Source of the DNA: Corynebacterium atrinae
Lineage (GTDB): Bacteria > Actinomycetota > Actinomycetes > Mycobacteriales > Mycobacteriaceae
Reading direction: 5' to 3'
Length of the DNA: 64,000 nt
Assembly (NCBI RefSeq): GCF_030408455.1
Contig: NZ_CP046977.1
Span: forward strand, 124,001 to 188,000
Part shown: positions 36,965-45,286 of the stretch, in pieces
Layout of the letters: each line of letters begins with the position of its first letter
How positions within the stretch are numbered: the stretch's first letter is position 1
The notes under the pieces: model-generated
What the model saw: only the letters and a program-made list of their open reading frames with translations
What the model was told of the DNA's origin: nothing
The model's database searches: none
Made by a program: the position numbers and the translations under genes

Positions 36965-37993
36965 TTAACTCTCCTTTAGGTAAGGTCCGCAGGCCGCCAG
37001 GAGTCGATCCGCCTCCTCCTCGGTGGTCACCGAGATGCGCACCCCCTCGGGGAACGCGCGGACGAGGACATTGTTATCGGCCAAGTGGGCGGCCAGGTCG
37101 TGGGCCCGGGGGCCGTCCAACCAAATGAAGTTCGCCTGGCTGCGGCGCGCGCCGAGAGCATCGGCGACGCGATCGCGCTGCTCGACCGTCTCCTCGGTGC
37201 GCTCCAGGAGCTCGTCGGCAGCGCTGAGGCTAGCGATCGCGCCCGCCTGGGCCACCGAACTCACAGCGAAGGGGATGGCGACCTTATTCAGCGCCGAGAT
37301 GATCTCCGGTGCGCCGAAGCCATAACCCACCCGGACCCCAGCGAGGCCGTAGGCCTTGGAGAACGTGCGCAGCCCAACGACGTTGGGGTGTTTCACGATC
37401 TCCTCCGTGGCCACCGGAGTATCTTCCGCGTGGTTGTATTCGAAGTACGCCTCATCCAGCGCGACGATAATGTCGCTGGGCACCTTCGCCATGAACTCGT
37501 CGAACTCGGCCTGAGTGATCGTGGTACCCGTGGGGTTGTTCGGATTGCACACGAAGATTAGGCGAGTGCGATCAGTGATGGCCGCGGCCACGGCCTTAAG
37601 ATCGTGGCCACCTGCTTCGGTGAGGGGAATGGGGACAGGCGTCGCGCCGACCACCTGGACAAAAATGGGGTAACCCTCGAAGCTGCGCCACGGGAAGATG
37701 ACCTCGTCCCCCGGTTGCGCGGCAATCTGCACCAACTGCTGGCACAGGGCGGATGACCCGCTGCCGACGGCGATCTGGTCGGGGGATAGATCCAGCTGGT
37801 CAGCCAGGGCTTCCCGCAGATCCACCGCCCCCATATCCGGGTAGCGGTTGGCCCCGGCTGCGGCCTCGGCCATTGCCGCGGCAGCCACAGCGAGGGGAGC
37901 GGTGCACACCTCGTTGGAAGAGAGCTTCAGCGCCTCCAATTGGCGCTTACCGGGGACGTAGGCTGGCATATCAGCTAGTTCGGGGCGAATCAT
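36965..37993 (-). CDS. pat: Aromatic amino acid / histidinol-phosphate-type aminotransferase
   Basis: A 342-residue fold type I PLP enzyme. The Schiff-base Lys is in RTFSKAYGLAGVRVGYG, and FVCNPNNPTGT and ALDEAYFEY hold the other cofactor residues. It belongs to the HisC/Pat branch; actinobacterial proteins of this length and neighbourhood are usually phenylalanine/aromatic aminotransferases (Pat, AroT). It could supply the aryl-pyruvates used by the decarboxylase at 51.9 kb, which is inference. The ATG at 37993 is seven bases from TAGAAT. Confidence 0.85.
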   Translation of the reverse strand: MIRPELADMPAYVPGKRQLEALKLSSNEVCTAPLAVAAAAMAEAAAGANRYPDMGAVDLREALADQLDLSPDQIAVGSGSSALCQQLVQIAAQPGDEVIFPWRSFEGYPIFVQVVGATPVPIPLTEAGGHDLKAVAAAITDRTRLIFVCNPNNPTGTTITQAEFDEFMAKVPSDIIVALDEAYFEYNHAEDTPVATEEIVKHPNVVGLRTFSKAYGLAGVRVGYGFGAPEIISALNKVAIPFAVSSVAQAGAIASLSAADELLERTEETVEQRDRVADALGARRSQANFIWLDGPRAHDLAAHLADNNVLVRAFPEGVRISVTTEEEADRLLAACGPYLKES

Positions 37994-38099
37994 GGGCCCG
38001 ATTCTAGTGTGATAGTGACGTAGTTTGATTGCGGTTTGATTGCAGGGGAGGGGCCCGGGTAGGATTCGCAGAGGTCTCACGGTGTCTCATCGTGGGCCG

Positions 38100-38188
38100 G
38101 GAGACGTGCCAGAGTGGCCGAATGGGACTCACTGCTAATGAGTTGCCTGCTTAACCGCGGGCCGGAGGTTCGAATCCTCTCGTCTCCG
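38100..38188 (+). tRNA. tRNA-Ser (GCU)
   Basis: Acceptor GGAGACG pairs with CGTCTCC, the anticodon arm is ACTCA-CTGCTAA-TGAGT with anticodon GCT, and there is a long variable arm typical of tRNA-Ser. CCA is not encoded. It lies four bases before tRNA-Arg, so the two are probably one transcript. Confidence 0.93.
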
Positions 38189-38192
38189 CGCT

Positions 38193-38268
38193 GCGCCCGT
38201 AGCTCAACGGATAGAGCATCTGACTACGGATCAGAAGGTTGGGGGTTCGAATCCCTCCGGGCGCACCA
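38193..38268 (+). tRNA. tRNA-Arg (ACG), copy 1
   Basis: Acceptor GCGCCCG pairs with CGGGCGC, anticodon arm TCTGA-CTACGGA-TCAGA with anticodon ACG, CCA encoded, 76 bases. It is identical over its full length to the copy at 41563-41638. Confidence 0.95.
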
Positions 38269-38272
38269 AGTT

Positions 38273-38308
38273 AAATCCCCAGATAGGCCGCGGTCTGCCT
38301 GGGGATTT
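38273..38308 (+). terminator. Hairpin after the tRNA pair
   Basis: AAATCCCC (38273-38280) pairs with GGGGATTT (38301-38308), with inner AGGC/GCCT pairing. The T-run is short, so it is a weak terminator or a processing hairpin before mgtE, whose ATG is 32 bases further on. Confidence 0.5.
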
Positions 38309-38340
38309 CGGCGTCAGTTCCCGACCGAGGAGACCTTGCT

Positions 38341-39696
38341 ATGACCAGCAACGTGCTCGATCGCCTGGAAAAGATCCTCCGCGCCGACGCCCAGGTTCCA
38401 CCGGAGCGGGCCGAGGAACTCTCGGATCTGCTGGATGAGGCGCCGATCAAGGACATCGTCGCCCTCGTTGAGCGTTCCACCCCGACTCGCGCCGCGCTGG
38501 TTTTGCGGCTGCTCTCTCGGAGCCGTTCGATCGCGGTGTTCGACGCGCTTGATGCGGCCCATCAGGCGGATCTCATCGACGCGCTTGGCGACGCCGCCGT
38601 CTACGACTTCTTCGCCGAACTCGGCCCCGAGGACCGGGTGTCCCTGCTCGATGAGCTGCCCGCTGAGATCGCTGAACGGCTACTCAAGACGCTTGATGAC
38701 CCAAAGCGTGATGTCACCGGGGTTGTGCTCGGCTACCCCAAGGGCTCGGTTGGTCGCCGGACCTCACCGGAGGTGCCGCTGATCTACGCTTCGATGACGG
38801 TGGAGGCGGCGCTAGCGGAGCTACGGCGGGTCGCCGATCAGGTGGAGACCATTTACACGGTGCCGGTGATCACGCATGATCGCGTGGTCGTCGGTGTGAC
38901 CTCCCTGCGGGACTTGTTTACGGCGGAGGGGCACGGGGGCGTCGATACGCTGATGAAACCGCCGGTCGTGGCGGAGGCACATGACTCGGCGGAGGAAACC
39001 GCTCGCTGGTTCTTGGCGCTGGACCTGCTGGCGATGCCGATCGTCGACGAGTCTAACCGCCTAGTCGGTGTGCTCACCTTCGACGACGCGCACGAAATCG
39101 TCGAAGAAGCTGACTCCGAGGACTCCGCCCGTTCGGGTGCCTCGGAACCACTCCAACAGCCCTACTTATCGACGCCGCTGCTCAAGGTCGTGCGATCCCG
39201 CATCGTCTGGCTGCTGGTCCTCGCCCTGTCCGCGCTCCTCACTGTGCAAGTGCTCGACACATTCGAGGACACGCTCGCCGCGGCGGTCGTCCTCAGCCTG
39301 TTCATCCCGCTGCTCACCGGCACCGGCGGCAACACCGGCAACCAGGCCGCCACCACCGTCACCAGGGCTATCGCGCTTGGCGACGTCCGCGCCAGGGACA
39401 TCCTGCACGTCGCCTGGCGGGAGCTGCGGGTCGGCGTCGTCCTCGGCTCCCTCCTCGGCGGCCTCGGATTCGGGCTGGCCACGCTGGTGTATGGCCTGCC
39501 GATTGGGATTGTTATCGGTTCGACCTTGCTGCTGGTGTGCATGATGTCGGCGACCGTGGGCGGGCTGATGCCAATCATCGCCAAGAAGCTGGGCGCTGAC
39601 CCCGCCGTCTTTTCCAACCCGTTCATCTCTACGTTCTGCGATGCCACCGGCCTGATTATCTATTTCCTCATAGCTAAGGCTGTGCTTGGCCTTTAA
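38341..39696 (+). CDS. mgtE: Magnesium transporter MgtE
   Basis: A 451-residue MgtE. The N-terminal helical domain covers about residues 1-125, the paired CBS domains about 135-255 (VDTLMKPPVVAEAHD, then LLAMPIVDESNRLVGVLTFD), and the C-terminal domain has five membrane helices with PLLTGTGGNTGNQAATTVTR, the pore signature. It imports Mg2+ and is gated by Mg2+ binding to the cytoplasmic domains. A GAGGAG ribosome binding site precedes the ATG. I see no M-box riboswitch upstream. Confidence 0.95.
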   Translation: MTSNVLDRLEKILRADAQVPPERAEELSDLLDEAPIKDIVALVERSTPTRAALVLRLLSRSRSIAVFDALDAAHQADLIDALGDAAVYDFFAELGPEDRVSLLDELPAEIAERLLKTLDDPKRDVTGVVLGYPKGSVGRRTSPEVPLIYASMTVEAALAELRRVADQVETIYTVPVITHDRVVVGVTSLRDLFTAEGHGGVDTLMKPPVVAEAHDSAEETARWFLALDLLAMPIVDESNRLVGVLTFDDAHEIVEEADSEDSARSGASEPLQQPYLSTPLLKVVRSRIVWLLVLALSALLTVQVLDTFEDTLAAAVVLSLFIPLLTGTGGNTGNQAATTVTRAIALGDVRARDILHVAWRELRVGVVLGSLLGGLGFGLATLVYGLPIGIVIGSTLLLVCMMSATVGGLMPIIAKKLGADPAVFSNPFISTFCDATGLIIYFLIAKAVLGL

Positions 39697-39903
39697 GGTA
39701 CATGCCGGATGCCCCCATACTGGGGGTGCTATATGGCCGACGCGGGGAGATTGGGGCAGGTCAGGCAAGCGTGGCGGTCATCTGTAACCGTGTTCACGCC
39801 CGATGAGCCGTGAGAATTTCCGGTTCTGACCCTAGATGTCAGTAACATCACATCTAATCTATGATTTTCTCCCCCGACTTGAATAAAGGACTGTGCACGC
39901 CAT

Positions 39904-41487
39904 ATGAGCACTCCTCACACACACGAGAGCACCGCCACAACTGAAGGTGATCTCACCGAAATCCGCGACTCCCGTGAATGGCACCGCCAAGCGGCCGGCA
40001 TCATCATTGGCCTGTTGCTCGCCGCACTGGTCTACTTCATCTTCCCGTCTGATGCCGCCGAGACAGTCCTCCAATCAGCCGGTGCCAAAGCCGACACCGA
40101 ATACACCCACCAGTCGATGCGTATCGTTGCCGCGATCACTGTGTTGATGGCCGTGTGGTGGATGACCGAGGCCATCCCGCTCGCCGCTACCGCGCTCGTG
40201 CCCATCGCGGTGTTCCCCATCGCGCAGGTAGCGACCTTCGCGCAGGTGGGTGGCCCCTACGCCAGCTCCACCATTTTCCTCTTCCTCGGCGGCTTCCTCC
40301 TGGCCCTGGGTCTCCAGCGCTGGAACCTGCACCGTCGCATGGCACTCGCCGTAGTCATGGCCGTGGGCACCAGCCCCAAGCGCCTGATCTTGGGCTTCAT
40401 GGTCGCGACCGGCTTCCTTTCCATGTGGGTGTCTAACACCGCGACCGCCGTCGTCATGCTCCCCATCGGCCTGTCCGTCCTGCAGCTGACCGCCGGCATC
40501 GTCGGCGGTATGCGCAAGCAGAAGAACTTTGCCACCGGCCTCATGCTCGCCATCGCCTACTCCGCCTCCATCGGCTCCCTGGGCACCCTCATCGGCACCC
40601 CGCCCAACGCCCTGCTCGCTGGCTACATGAAGGAAGCCCACGGCATCACCATCGGCTTCGGCCAGTGGATGATGGTCGGCGTCCCCGTCGCCGCCTCCTT
40701 TACCCTCATCGCCTGGCTCGTCCTCATCAACGTGTTCAAGCCGGAAATGGACCAGATCCCCGGCGGCCGTGAGCTCATCCGTGAAGAAATCCAGAAGATG
40801 GGTCCCTGGACCCGCCCGCAGATCATGGTCGGCGTCATCTTCCTTGCCGCTGCGCTCACCTGGGTTTTCGCCCCGCTAATCATCGACTGGACCGGCTCCG
40901 AAATCCTCTACGAAGACGCCATCGTTGGCATCATCGCCGGCTTGCTCATGTTTGCCCTTCCCGCAAACGGAAAAACCGGCGTCCGCCTCCTCGACTGGAA
41001 GACCGCCAACGAAGTCCCGTGGGATGTTCTCTTGCTCTTCGGCGGTGGACTCTCCCTCTCCGGCATGTTCACCGCCACCGGCCTCTCCCTGTGGATCGGT
41101 GAAAAGGCCAAGAACCTCGAAGTCCTACCGATCTTCCTCCTCATGGGCGCCGTCGCCCTGCTGGTCCTCGTCCTCACCGAGTTCACCTCCAACACCGCCA
41201 CCGCCGCGACCTTCCTTCCCATCATGGGTGGCGTCGCAGTCGGCATCGGCCTGACCAGCTCGACGGACATGAACGTCCTCCTTCTCACCATCCCCGTCGC
41301 ACTCGCAGCCACCTGTGCGTTCATGCTCCCCGTCGCGACCCCGCCGAACGCTATCGCCTACGGCTCCGGCTACGTCAAGATCGGCGACATGATCAAGGGC
41401 GGCATCTGGCTCAACGTCATCGCCGTCATCCTCATCACCCTCGCCGCCTACTTCATCGCCGTCCCGGTCTTCGGATTGGTCGTCTAA
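39904..41487 (+). CDS. DASS (SLC13) family dicarboxylate:sodium symporter
   Basis: A 527-residue carrier with about 11-14 membrane segments. The two SNT motifs that bind sodium and the carboxylate appear in MWVSNTATAVVMLPIGLSV and TEFTSNTATAATFLPIMGG; PVATPPNAIAYGSG is the second conserved helix hairpin. It belongs with corynebacterial succinate/fumarate/malate importers (DccT/DivS-like). The 207-base gap before it contains the hairpin-capable GCCCCCATACTGGGGG and probably its promoter. Confidence 0.9.
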   Translation: MSTPHTHESTATTEGDLTEIRDSREWHRQAAGIIIGLLLAALVYFIFPSDAAETVLQSAGAKADTEYTHQSMRIVAAITVLMAVWWMTEAIPLAATALVPIAVFPIAQVATFAQVGGPYASSTIFLFLGGFLLALGLQRWNLHRRMALAVVMAVGTSPKRLILGFMVATGFLSMWVSNTATAVVMLPIGLSVLQLTAGIVGGMRKQKNFATGLMLAIAYSASIGSLGTLIGTPPNALLAGYMKEAHGITIGFGQWMMVGVPVAASFTLIAWLVLINVFKPEMDQIPGGRELIREEIQKMGPWTRPQIMVGVIFLAAALTWVFAPLIIDWTGSEILYEDAIVGIIAGLLMFALPANGKTGVRLLDWKTANEVPWDVLLLFGGGLSLSGMFTATGLSLWIGEKAKNLEVLPIFLLMGAVALLVLVLTEFTSNTATAATFLPIMGGVAVGIGLTSSTDMNVLLLTIPVALAATCAFMLPVATPPNAIAYGSGYVKIGDMIKGGIWLNVIAVILITLAAYFIAVPVFGLVV

Positions 41488-41562
41488 GCAGCGGTTTTGT
41501 TTGTCACTGGCAACGAGGGTAAAGTACATTCTCGTTGCACAGTGAGAAACTCACAGCGGCCG

Positions 41563-41638
41563 GCGCCCGTAGCTCAACGGATAGAGCATCTGACTACGGA
41601 TCAGAAGGTTGGGGGTTCGAATCCCTCCGGGCGCACCA
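41563..41638 (+). tRNA. tRNA-Arg (ACG), copy 2
   Basis: A 76-base gene identical to 38193-38268, with anticodon ACG and encoded CCA. Unlike copy 1 it stands alone and is followed at once by a strong terminator. Confidence 0.95.
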
Positions 41639-41643
41639 TCTAG

Positions 41644-41686
41644 TTCAGGGCCTACCACCGGTTTCGGTGGGAGGCCCTGAATTTTT
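41644..41686 (+). terminator. Intrinsic terminator after tRNA-Arg
   Basis: TTCAGGGCCT (41644-41653) pairs with AGGCCCTGAA (41672-41681), with an inner CCACCG/CGGTGG stem, followed by five T. Confidence 0.9.
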
Positions 41687-41703
41687 CGCTGGTGGGGCCG
41701 GCG

Positions 41704-41777
41704 AAACCGGCACTTCCTAACAACTCCGGGGTCAATCCCCCTTCCACACCCGCCAAGTTGTTAGGAAGTGCCGGTTT
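41704..41777. repeat. Inverted repeat of the 28.9-kb hairpin family
   Basis: A 22-base arm starting AAACCGGCACTTCCTAACAA (41704-41725) is perfectly complementary to 41756-41777, around a 30-base loop. The TTCCTAACAACTCCGGGG core is shared with the tandem copies at 28905-29078. It lies between the tRNA terminator and the 3' end of the monooxygenase gene. Confidence 0.85.
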
Positions 41778-41787
41778 TGGGTTCCGC

Positions 41788-43677
41788 TCAGCCCAGGATG
41801 GGGGCGAAGAAGTCCGCCAGCGCTTGGGTGTCATCCAGCGGTAGAACCGCAGCGACGTACTGGTCCGGACGGACCACGATGACGGCGCCATCGCGGCTGA
41901 TGCCGCGGGCGTCGAAAATGTCTTCTTCTCTCAGCGCGGACCACACGTTTTCCAGGTTCTTGAGCTTGTGCGGTCCGACCTTCGGACGGAAGGCCTCTGG
42001 GGCGTCGGTGACATCAAAATCGTGGTAGTGCTGCTGGTAGATGACCTTGACGTCGAAGTAGGCGTTCTCATCACCTTCGACTGGGGTGTGGGCTCGGACC
42101 GGGGACTCCTCCGACTCATGGAGCCATTGCGCCCAGTCGGTGAGCTTCGAGGGCTGACCCGGTGGTGGGGTATCGGCGAAGGCGTAGATTCGCCACCGGC
42201 CGTCCGCGTAGTGTTGATGGCCCAGATGGAGAACGTTCGCGTCACAGCGGCGCATCGCCCGGTGGGACTTGAAGCGGCGGCCGACTGGGAAGCCGGTGGC
42301 TAGGTCTTGATGCTCGGTGCTACCGGTGATGAGGTTCTCCTCGTAGGTGGTGAGGAACCCGGCGGCGAACTCCTCAGCCTCGACGTAGTACTTCTCGATC
42401 GCGTCTGGATCTTCCAATTCATCGAGCGGAGTGGCCATGAGTGTTGACCATTCCTTGTCGAAGTTGATCAGATTCTGCGCAGCCGGTTGGCGCTCACCCG
42501 AATACGTCTTCAATAGGTCCTCGGAGGCTCGGCCATCAAGGACGTGGCCGAGTTTCCAGCCGATGTTGAAACCGTCCTGCATCGACACGTTCATGCCTTG
42601 GCCGGCCTTTGCGGAGTGGGTATGGCAGGCGTCTCCAGTGAGGAAAATGCGCGGATGTCCATCGGGGTTGATATCAAGATCGACGTCGTCGAAGGCATCG
42701 ACGAGGCGGTGGCCGACCTCGTAGATGGAATGCCAGGCGACCTCCTTAACGTCCACGTAGTACGGGTGAGTGATCTCGTTGGCCTTGCGAATGACAGCTT
42801 CGAGCGGGGTGTTGCGGATGGCGCCTTGGTCGCCAGCTGGCACGACGCCGAGATCGACGTACATGCGGAACAAGTAACCTCCCTCGCGAGGGATGTGCAG
42901 AATCGAGCCGTGCTTCGAGTGGATGGCGCACTTGGTTCGAATGTCCGGGAAGTCACTATCCGCCAGCACATCCATCACGCCCCAAGCATGGTTCGCAGCG
43001 TCTCCCTGGAGCTTGCGGTTGATGGACCGGCGGACCTGGGAACGAGCTCCATCGGAACCGATGACGTACCGAGTGCGGACGAAACGGGAGTACTCCTCCT
43101 CGTCCGGCATGGTGCGCTTGAGTTCCACCGTGACCGGATACTCCTCGTTTTCCGGATCTTCAGAGATCTGCAGGCCAACGAACTCCCAGCCGTAATCCGG
43201 GGTCAAGCGTGACGGAGAGTTGGCCGCGAACCGTGCGAAGTAGTCCAGGACGCGGGCTTGGTTGACAATCAGGTGGGGGAACTCGGAGATCCCGAATTCA
43301 TCGTCGATGGGGCGACCGGTGCGGATGATGTTCTCGGGGTGCTCGGGGTCTTGGTTCCAAAACGACATCTCGGTAATGCGGTACGCCTCGTCGGTGATCT
43401 CGTTCGCGAAACCGAAGGCTTGAAAGGTCTCTACAGAACGGGCCTGGATACCGTCCGCCTGTCCCAAGCCAAGACGATGAGGGCGTCGCTCGACGAGGCG
43501 GGTGTGGACATTCGGAAACATTGACAACTGGGCTGCGGCGATCATGCCAGCGGGACCGGAGCCGATGACGAGGACATCCATGGTGTCAGGCAGTTCCTCG
43601 GGGCGGCTTACGCCGATGCCCGTTGGTGTATGACGTCTGGGGTTTTCGGAGACGTATCCGTAATGATGGAATTGCAT
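41788..43677 (-). CDS. MobA-like FAD-dependent aromatic hydroxylase
   Basis: A 629-residue single-component flavoprotein monooxygenase. The FAD motif GSGPAG is at residues 39-44, the DG motif is YVIGSDGARSQVR, and the GD motif is IFLTGDACHTHSAKAGQGMN. A thioredoxin-like C-terminal domain ends in VVRPDQYVAAVLPL. It strongly resembles 3-hydroxybenzoate 4-hydroxylase MobA in start (MQFH), length and internal motifs such as LGQADGIQARSVETFQAF and SEFPHLIVNQARV. In this locus it may instead make homoprotocatechuate from a hydroxyphenylacetate. A GGAGGTCACC ribosome binding site precedes the ATG. Confidence 0.85.
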   Translation of the reverse strand: MQFHHYGYVSENPRRHTPTGIGVSRPEELPDTMDVLVIGSGPAGMIAAAQLSMFPNVHTRLVERRPHRLGLGQADGIQARSVETFQAFGFANEITDEAYRITEMSFWNQDPEHPENIIRTGRPIDDEFGISEFPHLIVNQARVLDYFARFAANSPSRLTPDYGWEFVGLQISEDPENEEYPVTVELKRTMPDEEEYSRFVRTRYVIGSDGARSQVRRSINRKLQGDAANHAWGVMDVLADSDFPDIRTKCAIHSKHGSILHIPREGGYLFRMYVDLGVVPAGDQGAIRNTPLEAVIRKANEITHPYYVDVKEVAWHSIYEVGHRLVDAFDDVDLDINPDGHPRIFLTGDACHTHSAKAGQGMNVSMQDGFNIGWKLGHVLDGRASEDLLKTYSGERQPAAQNLINFDKEWSTLMATPLDELEDPDAIEKYYVEAEEFAAGFLTTYEENLITGSTEHQDLATGFPVGRRFKSHRAMRRCDANVLHLGHQHYADGRWRIYAFADTPPPGQPSKLTDWAQWLHESEESPVRAHTPVEGDENAYFDVKVIYQQHYHDFDVTDAPEAFRPKVGPHKLKNLENVWSALREEDIFDARGISRDGAVIVVRPDQYVAAVLPLDDTQALADFFAPILG

Positions 43678-43747
43678 GGTGACCTCCTGCGGTGAATCGA
43701 GGGAGAGGTGTGGGACTTCGATCTGGGGCCGGGGCAGTAAAGTGGTG

Positions 43748-43759
43748 GATCGTATACGA
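43748..43759. promoter_or_regulatory. Candidate GntR operator before the monooxygenase
   Basis: GATCGTATACGA contains the perfect palindrome TCGTATACGA (43750-43759), about 70 bases upstream of the hydroxylase start. GATCGTATA recurs on the minus strand at 45242-45234 in the divergent promoter region of the same locus. Confidence 0.5.
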
Positions 43760-43789
43760 AAGTGGAGGCTGCTGAAGGGGGAAGCGTGG

Positions 43790-45151
43790 CTAGCGGCTGA
43801 ACTGGAACTGCCCGCGCGCCTGTTCCTCCTCATGGTCGGGGCCCAGAGGAATGTCGGTGCGATCACGCAACAAGATGGCGGCGGTCAAGCCGACGGTGAC
43901 CATGATGAGCAGGTAGATAGTGACGGACGTAGTGGTGCCGGTTGCCTCCACTAAGGCCGCTGAGATGGACGGGGCGAAGGCGCCACCGAAGATGGAGCCG
44001 AGGGCGTAAGTGACGGACACGCCTGAGAAGCGGATCGAAGCGGGGAATATCTCGGCGTAGGCCGCTGCCTGCTGACCGTAGGTGAGGCCCAGGCCGACGC
44101 TGAGGAAGGACAGGGCCGCGTAAAGGGACGGCAGGCTGCCCGTGTTGATTAGGGGGAACAAGGCCGCGGCCCCAGCTCCGAGAATGAGGTAGCCGACGAT
44201 GTAGGTTTTCCGTCGCCCGAGATAGTCGGAGACCCACCCGGCGAACAGGGTGGAAATACCCCAAATCACGGCAGAGAAGGTGACCGCCAACAGCACATCG
44301 CCGCGCTCTAGGGCCAGACCCTCAGGGTTGGTGGTGTAGTTCTGGACATAGCCGCCGGTAGTCATGTAGCCAACCGTGTTCTGGCCGGCGAAGAGCAGGG
44401 CCGCCACGATGACCAGCGGCGTGTAGCGCTTGAACAGGGTACCGACAGGGTTGGCGGTGGTTTCTTTCCGCTGGGCGATCTCCTCAAACACTGGGGACTC
44501 GTCGACGCCGACGCGAATGAAGTAGCCGATGAAGACGAGCACGATCGACAGAAGGAAGGGCACCCGCCAGCCCCACTCCAAGAATGCGTCACCGGGAGCG
44601 ATGACGTTCATGAGTGCGAGGAGGCCAGATGACATCAGCAGGCCCATCGGGACGCCGACCTGAGGGCCTGCGCCGAAGAGGCCACGCTTGCCCTTGGGGG
44701 CATGTTCTACAGCGAGCAAGACCGCCCCGCCCCATTCTCCGCCTGCGGAAATACCTTGGATGATGCGCAGCAGGATGAGCAGTATCGGTGCGAGGATGCC
44801 AATCGATTCATAGGTGGGCAGCAGGCCAATGAGAGCGGTGGCTCCACCCATGGCGAACAAAGTGACCATGAGGACGGCTCGGCGGCCGTAGCGGTCGCCG
44901 AAATGGCCGGCGAGGAAAGCGCCGAAGGGGCGGAAAAGGAACGAAAGGCCCACCGTCAAAAAGGACACGATGGTAGCTCCGCCGGTGCCGAGCGGGCTGA
45001 ACATCAGCTTGTTGAAGACGAGGCCGGCCGCGGCGGCGTAGAGGAAGTAGTCGTACCACTCGATAGCGGTACCGATAGTGGTGGCGGCGACGACGCGTCG
45101 TTGTTCCCGAGTCGAGCTCACAGGTGGTGTGGGGGTGGTTGGTTGGGGCAT
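43790..45151 (-). CDS. MHS-family MFS transporter (aromatic or carboxylate uptake)
   Basis: A 453-residue, 12-helix transporter of the metabolite:H+ symporter branch. GTAIEWYDYFLYAAAAGLVF at the start, FGDRYGRRAVLM between helices 2 and 3, and the RIIQGISAGGEWGGAVLLAV helix are the usual marks. It probably imports the aromatic substrate of the locus. The ATG at 45151 is chosen because GGAG lies six bases before it; an upstream in-frame ATG has no such site. It diverges from the FAH-RraA gene. Confidence 0.88.
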   Translation of the reverse strand: MPQPTTPTPPVSSTREQRRVVAATTIGTAIEWYDYFLYAAAAGLVFNKLMFSPLGTGGATIVSFLTVGLSFLFRPFGAFLAGHFGDRYGRRAVLMVTLFAMGGATALIGLLPTYESIGILAPILLILLRIIQGISAGGEWGGAVLLAVEHAPKGKRGLFGAGPQVGVPMGLLMSSGLLALMNVIAPGDAFLEWGWRVPFLLSIVLVFIGYFIRVGVDESPVFEEIAQRKETTANPVGTLFKRYTPLVIVAALLFAGQNTVGYMTTGGYVQNYTTNPEGLALERGDVLLAVTFSAVIWGISTLFAGWVSDYLGRRKTYIVGYLILGAGAAALFPLINTGSLPSLYAALSFLSVGLGLTYGQQAAAYAEIFPASIRFSGVSVTYALGSIFGGAFAPSISAALVEATGTTTSVTIYLLIMVTVGLTAAILLRDRTDIPLGPDHEEEQARGQFQFSR

Positions 45152-45286
45152 TTCATCTCCGGAGTGGTTGTGTCGCACATCATGAAGTGTCCAAGTCTGT
45201 GATCTGCAGCACTTGCAGACTTAGGGGGGATAATATACGATCTGAACTCAATTGCAAGGTGTTTTTAATTCCCACAGGGGGTTCCA
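45152..45286. promoter_or_regulatory. Divergent control region of the aromatic locus
   Basis: This 135-base gap must drive the transporter/monooxygenase genes leftward and the hpa run rightward. It contains AAGTCTG (45193-45199) facing CAGACTT (45216-45222) and TATACGATC at 45234-45242, the half site shared with 43748-43757. It is AT-rich compared with its flanks. Confidence 0.6.

Noticed and set aside
38269..38340. M-box magnesium riboswitch before mgtE
   Set aside because: The leader is only about 70 bases with one hairpin, too short for an M-box, and lacks its conserved parts.
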